DNA of 64,000 bases from an uncultured Candidatus Melainabacteria bacterium (GCA_934757245.1 CAKVLH010000008.1:1-64000), one strand, 5' to 3'. Shown: positions 45,206 to 54,326, counted from the stretch's first letter. The notes: generated by a model not told the origin, from the sequence alone. Program-made: numbers and translations.

Positions 45206-47449
45206 ATGAAAGTACAAAACATTAATTCAGGGCTTGGTATTCAAAAAAAACAAAATCGTCAACCGAATTTTCAAAGAAATTGGTCAGAACATGCCAGTTG
45301 GGGAGCTAATTTTATAAAAGAAACAGGAAAAACAAATTTCAAACTGTTTTCTTTTCCTGATGCAAAAGCAGTTTTTGTTGAAGTTGGTAAAAATTTAAAT
45401 GCAAAACTAGGTAATATCAGAGACCGCCTAGTTAGTGTAATATCTGCAGGAGCCGGTGCTATTACAGTGTCAGCTGCAAACAAAGATTCAGAAGTTTATC
45501 CAATGGAAAATAAAGGCAATGGAGTATTTACCGCAAATGATATTCAAGCTAAGCCGGATGACAAATACAGATTTGTAGTTGTTACCAAAGATAATGATAT
45601 TAATTTAGTAAAAGATCCTTATGCAAAAAGACAAGAAAATATTTTAGGCTGGAGTTCTATTTATAACCAAGAAGGATATGAATGGAAGCACTTAGATTGG
45701 TTTGATAAAAGTAATAAAAAGCGTATTACAAGACAACCGGAAAAGAGTTTAAGAGGACTCGACAAATTAATTATTGATGAAGTAAATATACCAACTTTGT
45801 CTAAAGAAGGTACATTTGAAGCTGCAAAAACACAAATTGATAAAATTGCATCTAAAGGATTTGCAACAGCAATAGAACTTATGCCTGTAGAAAATACATT
45901 TTCAAAGCAATGGGGATATGACGGTGTTGATAAATTTGCCGCTAATGAAAACTTGGGCGGACCGGACAAGCTGAAAGAACTTGTTGATTATATTCACGGA
46001 AAAGGTTTGAATGTAATTATGGATATGGTTCCAAACCACATGGGACCTGACGGTGATTTTCTTGCTCAAACTGGCCCTTATATTAAAGGATCTGGAGCTT
46101 TTGGTAACTTGTTAAACTATGAAGGTGATAATAGCAGATATGTTAGGGATTGGATGACTAATGCTGCTCTTTGGTGGGCAAATGAATTTAAGGTTGACGG
46201 TTTAAGATTTGATTTGACAAATCCATATTACACCGGTTCTGACTATTTATTAAGGGAAATTGCATTAGAAGTAAATCACCACAACCCGGATGTGTTCTTG
46301 ATTGCAGAAGACCACATGCATAAGAGACACGAAATTACGAGTTATTACAATAATCCAAATCTTACACATGAACAAGAAATAAATAGAATAGATGATAATA
46401 TCGCATATAGAGATAATACTTCTCCAAGAAGTATTGGATTTGATAGCGAGTGGGATTCAGAATATAAAGACGCAATTTCAAAAGCTGTATTGGATTCAAA
46501 TCCAAGCAGATTGGATGATGTTGAATGGTTCTTGAAAAGTTCGCATTTCAGAGTTAAATATGCTTACAGCCATGATGAAATCGGTAATGAAGACGGAACT
46601 CGTTTCTTACCAAAATATTTAGTAAGACATTTTTACCTATTTTCAGCAGTTAACGGAAATTCTGATGGTGAAAAAGGTCAAAGAGCTGCACAAGCTGCGC
46701 AAAAACTTTGTGAACTTATAGTTTCAAAGGATTTTGCAAATATGACAGATGCCGAATTGGATAAAGCAGAAAAAGAATGTGGTTTGACAAGATTTATATC
46801 TAAGGATGATTTAACGAATACTTTTAAAACTGCACTTGCAAAACAGAAATTACTTACCGGAGTATTTATGACGACTCCAGGTCCAAAGATGTTTTTCCAG
46901 GGTGATGACGATGCAGATTTATCACATTTTAAATTCTTCCGAGAATTATCCGGTACAAGATATGAAAGAGAAAAATATCCGAATGCAAATTGGTCTGGAG
47001 AAAAAGGCTATGACACATTAGAAGAAGTGGCACGCCCTGATTCTGTTGTTGGCAGAGTTAAATATGAAGGTTTATTTAAGGATGTTCCTAGTGAAATGCA
47101 AGCTTTTAATAGAGATTTGAGAAATTTATTAGATGAATGTCCGGCAATGGCTGAAGGAGAAATTAATTCTACCTATAAAGATCATAACCACAATGTTCAT
47201 ATTCATACGCTTAAATATGGTAATGATGAATTATTAATATTAAAGCATTTCGGCAATGGCTTCTTGGATAAAAATTATAGCTACTATAATTTCCCACAAG
47301 ACAGCAAATGGGAAGAAGTCTTGAATAGTGATGATGTAAAATTCGGTGGTTCAGGTTATACAAACAAAAACAGAGCTCCTATTACAAATATGAATCAGAA
47401 CCTATCTCTTGCACCAAATAGCATAGTAATTTTGCGAAAGATTAATTAA
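45206..47449 (+). CDS. cytosolic GH13 enzyme of the alpha-amylase/branching-enzyme type
   Basis: 747 aa, no signal peptide. N-terminal beta-sandwich CBM48-like region (about 35-160), then a TIM barrel with DMVPNHMG, nucleophile D336 (GLRFD), acid/base E368 (IAED) and D457 (SHDE), and a C-terminal beta domain. The architecture resembles glycogen branching enzyme or related intracellular alpha-glucan enzymes; I cannot fix which. The N terminus (QPNFQRNW, WGANFIKE) resembles the NFGARFI/SFKGY leaders of other proteins here. AGGAG upstream, behind the C10 tract. Confidence 0.88.
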   Translation: MKVQNINSGLGIQKKQNRQPNFQRNWSEHASWGANFIKETGKTNFKLFSFPDAKAVFVEVGKNLNAKLGNIRDRLVSVISAGAGAITVSAANKDSEVYPMENKGNGVFTANDIQAKPDDKYRFVVVTKDNDINLVKDPYAKRQENILGWSSIYNQEGYEWKHLDWFDKSNKKRITRQPEKSLRGLDKLIIDEVNIPTLSKEGTFEAAKTQIDKIASKGFATAIELMPVENTFSKQWGYDGVDKFAANENLGGPDKLKELVDYIHGKGLNVIMDMVPNHMGPDGDFLAQTGPYIKGSGAFGNLLNYEGDNSRYVRDWMTNAALWWANEFKVDGLRFDLTNPYYTGSDYLLREIALEVNHHNPDVFLIAEDHMHKRHEITSYYNNPNLTHEQEINRIDDNIAYRDNTSPRSIGFDSEWDSEYKDAISKAVLDSNPSRLDDVEWFLKSSHFRVKYAYSHDEIGNEDGTRFLPKYLVRHFYLFSAVNGNSDGEKGQRAAQAAQKLCELIVSKDFANMTDAELDKAEKECGLTRFISKDDLTNTFKTALAKQKLLTGVFMTTPGPKMFFQGDDDADLSHFKFFRELSGTRYEREKYPNANWSGEKGYDTLEEVARPDSVVGRVKYEGLFKDVPSEMQAFNRDLRNLLDECPAMAEGEINSTYKDHNHNVHIHTLKYGNDELLILKHFGNGFLDKNYSYYNFPQDSKWEEVLNSDDVKFGGSGYTNKNRAPITNMNQNLSLAPNSIVILRKIN

Positions 47450-47462
47450 AAAATATACATTT

Positions 47463-47502
47463 AAAACTATCCTCCGGTTTTAGCATCGGAGGATAGTTTT
47501 TT
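47463..47502 (+). terminator. terminator of the GH13 gene
   Basis: A perfect 14-bp stem (47463-47476 with 47487-47500), T-run. Confidence 0.9.
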
Positions 47503-47544
47503 AGTTAAAATAGGGTATTTAAAGTATGTACAATTTGCCTAAAG

Positions 47545-47553
47545 TGATATAAT
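47545..47553 (+). promoter_or_regulatory. extended -10 directly before the HD-GYP gene
   Basis: TGATATAAT (extended -10) ends 7 nt before ATG; no Shine-Dalgarno. Part of the leaderless pattern. Confidence 0.5.
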
Positions 47554-47560
47554 TCATGAT

Positions 47561-48559
47561 ATGAGAATAGTAACTAACAAAGAATTAAGCAATTTTAAAG
47601 TCCTACCTTTTGATTTGTATACCGAAAATAAAGGTAAAATTTTGGAAGCCGGAGAAGTTTTAACTCCCGGCAAACTAATAATGTTAAAAAATTATGTTAA
47701 AATTTACACCGAAGAATTCCACAATGACGAAGCTGAGAAAAAAGAAGTTGTAGCCGGTGAAAAACATGATTTGCCATCTAACATGTTGAATTTTTCTTTC
47801 GAAGGACTTGATGCTACTGAATTTGAAACTGTTATCAACAAAGATGCTTATGTAAAAATGGAAACACAAGTAAAAATTAAGTATTTTTATAGTAAGATTT
47901 TAGATTTACTAAAAGAAGGTTATTATGAAGAGGGGCTTTTGAAGCTAAATTCTTTGGTTGGTATTATAAAAACTGAAATTTATAAACAAATGCATAAGTT
48001 TGGTAAAGGTTCAAAGCTAAGATTTTTAGGCGAATATGAAATTTGCCACCCATTGAATGTAGCTATTATATCCGGACTTATAGCACAGAAAATTGAATAT
48101 TCAAATATGGCAGTTGATCAAGTTATATTAGCAGCTCTTTTGCATGATATCGGGAAATTGAAAATTGGTTTAGCAGGTTCTGAAGCGTTACTTACAATGA
48201 ACGAAGACGATGTAAAAGAACACACTAAACTCGGTTATAAAATGATAAAAGAAGAGTTTGAATTATCGGAAGAAATTGCTCTTGTAGCGTTAGAACATCA
48301 CGAAAACAACGACGGCTCCGGTTATCCTCAAGGTTTATCTAACGATTTCATATCTGAATACAGTCAAATAATTAATGTAGCAAATTACTATGACAATTTG
48401 GCATTCAATCGTACGCATACCGTAGTTGCAAATAATAAAGAAGCACTACGCACAATGCTTGAAGTTGGTACGAAAAAGTTTGCAGCAAAAATGCTATATT
48501 CATTTATTCATATGTTTAATTATGACGACTCAAAAGACTTTAACGACATGGCTGTATAG
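47561..48559 (+). CDS. HD-GYP domain protein (likely c-di-GMP phosphodiesterase)
   Basis: 332 aa. Partner-free N-terminal region (1-105), then an HD-GYP domain: HDIGK (195-199), HHE (246-248), DGSGYP with GYP at 254-256. The family hydrolyses c-di-GMP to GMP with a di-iron centre. The canonical motif is intact, so it is probably active. Leaderless-type start. Confidence 0.9.
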   Translation: MRIVTNKELSNFKVLPFDLYTENKGKILEAGEVLTPGKLIMLKNYVKIYTEEFHNDEAEKKEVVAGEKHDLPSNMLNFSFEGLDATEFETVINKDAYVKMETQVKIKYFYSKILDLLKEGYYEEGLLKLNSLVGIIKTEIYKQMHKFGKGSKLRFLGEYEICHPLNVAIISGLIAQKIEYSNMAVDQVILAALLHDIGKLKIGLAGSEALLTMNEDDVKEHTKLGYKMIKEEFELSEEIALVALEHHENNDGSGYPQGLSNDFISEYSQIINVANYYDNLAFNRTHTVVANNKEALRTMLEVGTKKFAAKMLYSFIHMFNYDDSKDFNDMAV

Positions 48560-48614
48560 TTTATCTTTGTTGCAAAACAGTCTACTTTAAATATATGATT
48601 TTTTGTTCATTATT

Positions 48615-48642
48615 TAAAGTTTAGTTTATTAACTGCCGTTTC
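48615..48642 (+). promoter_or_regulatory. sigma-28-like promoter with 12-bp spacer
   Basis: TAAAGTTT (48615-48622), 12-bp spacer, GCCGTTTC (48635-48642). The -35 is perfect, but the spacer is one longer and the -10 weaker than at the other three sites. 63 bp upstream of the 435-aa gene. Confidence 0.4.
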
Positions 48643-48704
48643 ATATATTGACTTTGTCAATATTATTATTAAAATCCGAATAGTATAAAATAGGAGATTT
48701 TGCT

Positions 48705-50012
48705 ATGGGAATGGCAGCATCACAAGCCAGATATTTGGCACTAACAGCAAGAAAAACTAATACTGAATGGGAAGGTCAACAAATTAACCAAGCCAGAACA
48801 GCGCTTGCTAATCAGAGTGCGAATTTATTTAACAGACTTTTAGGTTTAGAAGTTCCCAATGCCCCTAAAACTACTGATTATACAGAATTGCAGTATTCAT
48901 ATTCTGATGGAGATAATAAGTCAGTTCTAGAAAGTTGGCAACAATTATCCAGCGCAGACCCTAATTATAACTACATTGTAAACAGTTATTATTATGCAAA
49001 TGTTTACACCGGTTCAAAAAAGCAACTTGAAAATCCGCAAGTTCAAACAAAAGGCGAAGTAACTATTAATAATTTTAAAAACCAAAATCCGCAAGTTACT
49101 TATAATGCTAATGATAATACATATACGATTACGACTGCTGACGGTCAAACTCAGACTTATTCTGCGCTTCAAAATATTGAAACAGATACTAAGTTGAAAA
49201 ATGCGCTTACAGATTTTGAAACAGCGAAAGATATGGCAAAAGCTGACGGTGTGCTTACAACAGATGGTGTTTACGGATATCAAGACGCAAACGGGACTTG
49301 GCACTTTTTTTTGGAAAATGAGATTGGTGAACCAAAGGACTATTCAACAGTTTATGTGCCATCTTATGTAGGAAATTCAAAACTAACGCAGCTTAATGAG
49401 TTAACCGCAGACCAAGCAGCAGAACTTGCGCAAGTGCTCAGAGATTGTAAGGATTCTTCTATTTCAGATTATTTGAGTTTTGATGACAATGGAAGTTTAG
49501 TTTATGGTGGTCAAGGTATTTATACTTTTGATATGCAAGGTAAAACTTACTTCACAACAGAAAAAGACTTGTATAACAGTATGCAAACTCAATATGAATA
49601 TGAAAAACCTATTGATGTACAAGATAAATTAGCTTACTATAATGCGTCTTATATAAAAACAAAAATTGAACAAACTAACCATGCATTGTTAGAAACTGAC
49701 GGTAACGGAAGATTTACGTCTGTCAAATTTGATAACGATAGTGTTGTTTACGACTTGAATGTTGAAACAGTTACAGATGAAGCTGCTTACAAAGACGCAA
49801 TGAACGAGTATAATTACAAAAAAGAACAATATGAAAAAACGATTGCTGATATCAACGCCAAGACGTCTATTATTCAACAGGAAGATAGAACATTGGAACT
49901 TCGTTTAAAACAACTAGATACAGAGCAAAACGCGCTTGCAACAGAAATGGATGCTGTTAAGAAAGTTATTAAAGACAACGTTGAAAAGACTTTCAAAACA
50001 TTTAGCGATTAG
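48705..50012 (+). CDS. 435-aa Q/N-rich hypothetical protein with MAASQARYLALTARK N terminus
   Basis: 435 aa, no signal peptide. The N-terminal ~50 residues form a polar amphipathic helix pair (ASQARYLALTARKTNTEWEG, QQINQARTALANQSANLFNR). The shape resembles N termini of flagellar-axial or type III-exported proteins, but there is no family match I can name. The middle is beta/turn-rich, the end coiled coil (about 365-430). AGGAG upstream; possible sigma-28-like promoter. Confidence 0.75.
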   Translation: MGMAASQARYLALTARKTNTEWEGQQINQARTALANQSANLFNRLLGLEVPNAPKTTDYTELQYSYSDGDNKSVLESWQQLSSADPNYNYIVNSYYYANVYTGSKKQLENPQVQTKGEVTINNFKNQNPQVTYNANDNTYTITTADGQTQTYSALQNIETDTKLKNALTDFETAKDMAKADGVLTTDGVYGYQDANGTWHFFLENEIGEPKDYSTVYVPSYVGNSKLTQLNELTADQAAELAQVLRDCKDSSISDYLSFDDNGSLVYGGQGIYTFDMQGKTYFTTEKDLYNSMQTQYEYEKPIDVQDKLAYYNASYIKTKIEQTNHALLETDGNGRFTSVKFDNDSVVYDLNVETVTDEAAYKDAMNEYNYKKEQYEKTIADINAKTSIIQQEDRTLELRLKQLDTEQNALATEMDAVKKVIKDNVEKTFKTFSD

Positions 50013-50034
50013 GTTACAAATTAAGATAAAATAT

Positions 50035-50069
50035 AAACGGGGCAAAATCAAAATGATTTTACCCCGTTT
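50035..50069. terminator. bidirectional terminator between the 435-aa gene and lysS
   Basis: A 16-bp stem with one mismatch (50035-50050 with 50054-50069), CGGGG core, triloop, between convergent genes. Confidence 0.85.
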
Positions 50070-50091
50070 GTTAACTTCAAAATTTAAACTA

Positions 50092-51627
50092 TTAATTTTC
50101 TAACTTTTTCAAAGTAGGGAACGCAATTACATCGCGGATTGTAGGAGAGTTAGTTAACAACATAACCAATCTATCAATTCCCATTCCCATACCGCCTGTT
50201 GGTGCTAAACCATATTCTAAAGCATTAATATAATCCTCATCATAAGACATTGCTTCCTCGTCTCCATTAGCTTTAGCTAATGCTTGTGCTTCAAATCTAT
50301 GTCTTTGATCAATTGGATCAGTCAATTCTGAAAATGCATTTGCAATTTCCCAACCGTTAACTCTTGTTTCAAAACGTTCTGTCAATCTATCATTATCTCT
50401 GTGAACTTTTGCCAAAGGTGAAATTTCACGAGGATAATCAATAATGTGGCATGGTTGAATTAGAGTTGGCTCAACAGTTGCTTCAAATACAGCTTCAACA
50501 ATTTGACCCCAATTCATTTCTTCATCAACTTCAATATGCAAAGCTTTTGCTTTTTCATAAGCTTCTTTAGCTGTGAAGAATTCGCCGAAATCAATGCCTG
50601 TAAATTCTTTGATAGAACCTAACATTGTTTTTCTATCCCATGGTGGAGTCAAATCGATTTCGTTTTCACCGTATTGAATTTTCATTGTTCCTAAAACTTC
50701 TTGAGCAACATAAGCTACAAGATTTTCAGTCAATACCATCATTTCGTTGTAATCAACATAAGATTGGTAAAGTTCAATCATTGTAAATTCCGGATTATGG
50801 CGAGTATCAATACCTTCGTTACGGAAGCATCTTGAAAGTTCAAAGATTTTTTCGCTCAAACCACCAACCATTAATCTCTTTAAGTGAAGTTCCGGCGCGA
50901 TTCTCAAAGTTAAATCCATGTCTAAAGCATTATGGTGTGTTATAAATGGTCTTGCATTTGCACCTGATGCTTGAGTATGCAACATTGGAGTCTCAACTTC
51001 AATAAACCCTTGTTTTGTTAAATATTCTCTAACTTTTTGGATAATTAAACTTCTTTTTCTGAACGTATCTCTTGTTTTTTCGTTCATAATCAAGTCTACA
51101 TATCTTTGACGGTACTTAGTTTCAGTATCGTTCATGTTGTGATATGCCTTCAATTGTTCCAATTTTTCTTCGCTAATTTGTTTGTTAGGAAGTGGAAGAA
51201 GCGATTTTGAAAGCATTTTAAAAGATTTAGCTTTTACAGAAAGTTCTCCACGAGGAGTTCTTCTAATTGAACCGTAAAAACCTAAAATATCGCCAATATC
51301 AACTAGTTTTAGAGTTTTAACCATTTCTGGATCCATATTTTCTTTATGTGAGAAAATTTGGATTTTGCCTGTCGCGTCCATCAAGTCGATGAACATGCCT
51401 GAATTTCTAATAGCCATTACACGACCTGCTACTGAATAGAAATCTTCAGTTTCTTCTCCCGCAGGAAGGTCTTTGTATTTAGCTTGCAAATCTGCTGCAT
51501 CAGCATCTTTATCAAATGCGTAAGGATATGGATTAATACCCTTATCCGCAAGTTCAGCAAGCTTTTGAATTCTTGTCTGTCTTATAGTTTCTTTTGCCGA
51601 TATAGGCTCTTTTGTTTGTTGTGTCAT
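50092..51627 (-). CDS. lysS: lysyl-tRNA synthetase (class II)
   Basis: 511 aa from MTQQTKEPISAKE (GAGGG 7 nt upstream). The open frame extends 57 codons further, but that part has no site and does not look like the family. OB-fold anticodon domain, motif 2 around FELSRCFRNEGIDTRHNPEF, motif 3 GGMGMGIDRLVMLL. Monocistronic, divergent from a small membrane-tail gene. Confidence 0.95.
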   Translation of the reverse strand: MTQQTKEPISAKETIRQTRIQKLAELADKGINPYPYAFDKDADAADLQAKYKDLPAGEETEDFYSVAGRVMAIRNSGMFIDLMDATGKIQIFSHKENMDPEMVKTLKLVDIGDILGFYGSIRRTPRGELSVKAKSFKMLSKSLLPLPNKQISEEKLEQLKAYHNMNDTETKYRQRYVDLIMNEKTRDTFRKRSLIIQKVREYLTKQGFIEVETPMLHTQASGANARPFITHHNALDMDLTLRIAPELHLKRLMVGGLSEKIFELSRCFRNEGIDTRHNPEFTMIELYQSYVDYNEMMVLTENLVAYVAQEVLGTMKIQYGENEIDLTPPWDRKTMLGSIKEFTGIDFGEFFTAKEAYEKAKALHIEVDEEMNWGQIVEAVFEATVEPTLIQPCHIIDYPREISPLAKVHRDNDRLTERFETRVNGWEIANAFSELTDPIDQRHRFEAQALAKANGDEEAMSYDEDYINALEYGLAPTGGMGMGIDRLVMLLTNSPTIRDVIAFPTLKKLEN

Positions 51628-51703
51628 TTTATTTCCCTCTTTTTGATAAGAATACTTATAATTAAATTTTACCATAAAATTATTTTTGTGTGAAAATAAA
51701 GAT

Positions 51704-51967
51704 ATGAGAGTTACACCGATAAAGCAGGACATATATTTAGCAAAAAATAAATTAAAAACAGGCGCAAAAAAAGTCGAAAGAAAAGTCGAAAAACGCATTC
51801 CACAAAAAGTGTTAGAAAAGATGCCAAAGAAATTGACTTGGAATAACTTTCCAGTTGCAGCCGGTTTAGTTGGTTTGCTTACTCCAATTCCGTTTGCAAG
51901 CGCTATTATGTACGGAGTTGCAAAAGTTATTCAAATTCTTGGCAAAAAATTTCTTCATAAAGCTTAA
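51704..51967 (+). CDS. small basic protein with C-terminal hydrophobic segment
   Basis: 87 aa from ATG at 51704; an upstream in-frame TTG (51686) is an alternative, and neither start has a strong site. The first 50 residues are very Lys-rich and helical, then a hydrophobic stretch (about 53-75, FPVAAGLVGLLTPIPFASAI) and a basic end. Possibly tail-anchored. No family recognised. Confidence 0.55.
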   Translation: MRVTPIKQDIYLAKNKLKTGAKKVERKVEKRIPQKVLEKMPKKLTWNNFPVAAGLVGLLTPIPFASAIMYGVAKVIQILGKKFLHKA

Positions 51968-51975
51968 TATTATGA

Positions 51976-52004
51976 TTTACAAATCTAAAAATTTTTGATA
52001 TACT
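51976..52004 (+). promoter_or_regulatory. promoter of the rimP-nusA operon
   Basis: TTTACA (51976-51981), 17-bp spacer, TATACT (51999-52004). Transcription would begin near 52011. Confidence 0.6.
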
Positions 52005-52028
52005 CAAGAGGTAAATAGTTTCTTAAAG

Positions 52029-52058
52029 AAAGAACGGTACAACTCCCGTTCTTTTTTT
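52029..52058 (+). terminator. leader hairpin (possible attenuator) before rimP
   Basis: A 9-bp stem AAAGAACGG / CCGTTCTTT (52029-52037 with 52046-52054) followed by a T-run, only about 20 nt after the predicted start of transcription and 45 nt before the rimP ATG. An intrinsic terminator at this place would attenuate the operon; NusA is encoded downstream, so feedback by NusA is an attractive possibility. Confidence 0.55.
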
Positions 52059-52098
52059 ATTAGGAGAATAAAATTTCTCGCAAAAAGGAAGGAGTGTT

Positions 52099-52581
52099 AT
52101 GAAGCAAGATGTAAACAGATTTGAAGTCTTAGAAAAAATCACACCGCTTATTGAAAATACGGCAATGCGTTATAACCTTATTCCTATTGAAATTGAGTTC
52201 GTGAAAGAAAATCACAAGTGGTTTTTGAGAATTTATTTATATTCTTACGAAAAGGACATTACTCTAGATGATTGCGAAAACGTTACAAGAAGCTTAAATG
52301 ATTTTTTGGATGAGCTTATTCCTGTTAAATACTATTTAGAAGTATCTTCTCCGGGGTTAGAGAGAAAATTCAAATCAGATAAAGAATTTTTGATATTCAA
52401 AGGTAGAAGAATCAGTTTAAAACTAAAACAACCTCTGGAAGGTGAGACAGAAAAGATATTCAAAGGCGAAATTTTGGATTGGGATGATAATACAGGTTTA
52501 AAATTCTTCCGTTTCGAAGATGGCGAGGAGTTACAAATACCCAAGACAAATATTCAGTCGGCAAAATTATATATTGACTAA
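52099..52581 (+). CDS. rimP: ribosome maturation factor RimP
   Basis: 160 aa. Two-domain RimP: an N-terminal alpha/beta domain with VEFV-like strand and LRIYLY (about 45-52), DDCENVTRSLNDFLDE, YYLEVSSPGLERKF (signature), and a C-terminal SH3-like part (GEILDWDDNTGLKF). It assists 30S assembly. AAGGAGTG upstream. The inverted-repeat element begins directly after its stop codon. Confidence 0.93.
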   Translation: MKQDVNRFEVLEKITPLIENTAMRYNLIPIEIEFVKENHKWFLRIYLYSYEKDITLDDCENVTRSLNDFLDELIPVKYYLEVSSPGLERKFKSDKEFLIFKGRRISLKLKQPLEGETEKIFKGEILDWDDNTGLKFFRFEDGEELQIPKTNIQSAKLYID

Positions 52582-52583
52582 AA

Positions 52584-53073
52584 GGGAATAGGGTAATAAG
52601 GCAATAAGGGAATAAGAGGTTTTAAATTATGTTTCATAAAGATTTGGAAGCTTGGAAAGAATCTATAAAACTTGTGAAATTAGTTTATAAATTAACTAAT
52701 GATTTCCCTAAGCAGGAAGACTACGGGTTAACATCCCAAATAAGACGAGCTGTTATTTCTGTTCCTTCTAATATTGCAGAAGGTAACGCAAGAGCAACAG
52801 CCCAAGAAACTATAAGATTTATTGATATAGCATTAGGCTCTTTAGCGGAATTAGATACACAATTAACAATTGCTCAAGAGTTGGATTATATAGAAAATTA
52901 CAAAATTGAAGATGAACAGATTAAAAAGGTAAATGCATTAATAAACGGATTAAGAAAATATTTTATAGAAAAAAGTAAATAATAACAAATAAATGGAAAT
53001 AAGAATAATAGAACAATAATGAGCGTAGCGAATATAACCACTTATTCCCTTATTGCCCTATTCCCTTATTCCC
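52584..53073 (+). mobile_element. inverted-repeat element, copy B, carrying a four-helix-bundle gene
   Basis: Inverted 38-nt arms (52584-52621 and 53036-53073, 4 mismatches) made of the octamers GGGAATAG, GGTAATAA, GGCAATAA, GGGAATAA plus GAGGTT enclose one gene and 414 nt in total. The left arm begins 2 nt after the rimP stop and the right arm ends 17 nt before the nusA ATG. In RNA the arms would pair into a long stem with the ORF in the loop, like the intervening sequences of 23S rRNA. No target-site duplication is evident. Interpretation as mobile is inference from copies A and C. Confidence 0.6.
52629..52982 (+). CDS. four-helix-bundle protein (23S rRNA intervening-sequence protein family)
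   Basis: 117 aa. Family hallmarks: FHKDLEAWKESIKLVKLVYKLT start, FPKQEDYGLTSQIRRAVISVPSNIAEG mid-part, FIDIALGSLAELDTQL. Members occur in rRNA intervening sequences and as Avd proteins of diversity-generating retroelements; no reverse transcriptase is nearby. The start's AGAGG site lies at the inner end of the left arm, so pairing of the arms would hide it. Codirectional insertion between rimP and nusA. Confidence 0.9.
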   Translation: MFHKDLEAWKESIKLVKLVYKLTNDFPKQEDYGLTSQIRRAVISVPSNIAEGNARATAQETIRFIDIALGSLAELDTQLTIAQELDYIENYKIEDEQIKKVNALINGLRKYFIEKSK

Positions 53074-53090
53074 TCAAAAAGGAGAAAAAC

Positions 53091-54326
53091 ATGATTAAAA
53101 TCGGAACAGCATTATTTGAAGCTTGCGAAGAACTTGAAAGAGAACGTGGAATTTCTAAAGAAGTTCTTATTGCGTCATTATGCGATGCAATGGTAGCTGC
53201 TTACAAAAAACACATGCACGTTAAAGAAGCTGCTAATATAGAAGCAATCTTAGATGAACAAACCGGTGAAATCGGCGTATTCAGCACAAAAACAGTTGTA
53301 GAAGAAGTTGAAGATCCTGATACTCAAATTTCATTGGAAGAAGCTCAAGAAATTGATGACGAAGTTGAAGTTGATGACGAAGTTAAGATTGAAGTTACAC
53401 CAGACCAATTTGGACGTATTGCAGCTCAATCTGCTAAACAAGTTATTACTCAAAGAATAAGAGATGCAGAAAGAAACAACATCTTAAACGAATTCTTAGA
53501 AAAGAAAGGTACTTTGGTAACAGGTATCATTCAAAGAGTAGAAAACAGAAATGTTATCGTTAATATCGGCAAAACTGATGCTATTATGCCTCAAAAAGAA
53601 CAAATCCCTCGTGAATACTACAAACCAGGTAACAGAATCAGAGTATTTGTTCTTAACGTAAAAGAAACAAGCAGACTTCCACAAGTTATTGTTTCTCACG
53701 CACACCCGGAAATCGTTAAAGAATTGTTTGAACTTGAAGTTCCTGAAATTGAAGACGGCATTGTAGAAATTAAATCAATTGCTCGTGAAGCAGGCTTCAG
53801 AACAAAACTTGCCGTTTGGTCAAATGACCCTGAAGTAGATTCAGTTGGCGCTTGTATCGGACCTCGCGGTTCAAGAATTCAAACTATTGTTGGAGAATTA
53901 AAGAACGAAAAAATAGATATTGTTAGATGGTCTCCAGATCCTGTTGAATACATTGTAAACGCAATTTCTCCGGCGAGAGTTGTTTCGGTTGATATTATGA
54001 CTGACGATGAAGAAACAAAAGACGCTTTGGTTGTAGTTCCTGATGATCAACTTTCTTTGGCAATCGGTCGTGAAGGTCAAAACGTAAGACTTGCTCACAG
54101 ATTGACAGGTTGGAAGATTGATATCAAGAGCGTTTCTCAAATGGAAGATGAAGAAGCTCGTAAGAATTCAAATTACGACTACGAAGAAGAAGCTGTAGAA
54201 GACGAAGAAAGAACTGTTGATTCTGATGAAATTCAAGAAGAAATCGAAGAAGAAATGAATCAACAAGCTCTTGATGAAGATGATATCCAACAAGAAGAAG
54301 TTGAAGAATCTTCAGAAGAAGAATAA
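53091..54326 (+). CDS. nusA: transcription termination/antitermination factor NusA
   Basis: 411 aa from MIKIGTALFEACEELE (AAGGAG 7 nt upstream). An in-frame ATG at 53019 would translate the inverted-repeat arm, so it is rejected. Order: N-terminal polymerase-binding domain with SKEVLIASLCDAMVAAYKKH, S1 domain (VTGIIQRVENRNVIVNIGKTDAIM), KH1 with GACIGPRGSRIQ, KH2 with LAIGREGQNVRLAHRLTGWKIDI, then an acidic Glu/Asp-rich tail of about 60 residues. A terminator follows; infB is not downstream here. Confidence 0.95.
   Translation: MIKIGTALFEACEELERERGISKEVLIASLCDAMVAAYKKHMHVKEAANIEAILDEQTGEIGVFSTKTVVEEVEDPDTQISLEEAQEIDDEVEVDDEVKIEVTPDQFGRIAAQSAKQVITQRIRDAERNNILNEFLEKKGTLVTGIIQRVENRNVIVNIGKTDAIMPQKEQIPREYYKPGNRIRVFVLNVKETSRLPQVIVSHAHPEIVKELFELEVPEIEDGIVEIKSIAREAGFRTKLAVWSNDPEVDSVGACIGPRGSRIQTIVGELKNEKIDIVRWSPDPVEYIVNAISPARVVSVDIMTDDEETKDALVVVPDDQLSLAIGREGQNVRLAHRLTGWKIDIKSVSQMEDEEARKNSNYDYEEEAVEDEERTVDSDEIQEEIEEEMNQQALDEDDIQQEEVEESSEEE

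Noticed and set aside
51628..51798. 57-codon N-terminal extension of lysS
   Set aside because: No ribosome-binding site, residues unlike LysRS; ATG at 51627 has GAGGG.
52629..52982. Diversity-generating retroelement accessory (Avd) role for the four-helix gene
   Set aside because: No reverse transcriptase, template or variable repeat within the window.
53019..53090. Upstream in-frame extension of nusA
   Set aside because: It translates the right arm of the inverted-repeat element; ATG at 53091 has AAGGAG and starts with the conserved NusA N terminus.
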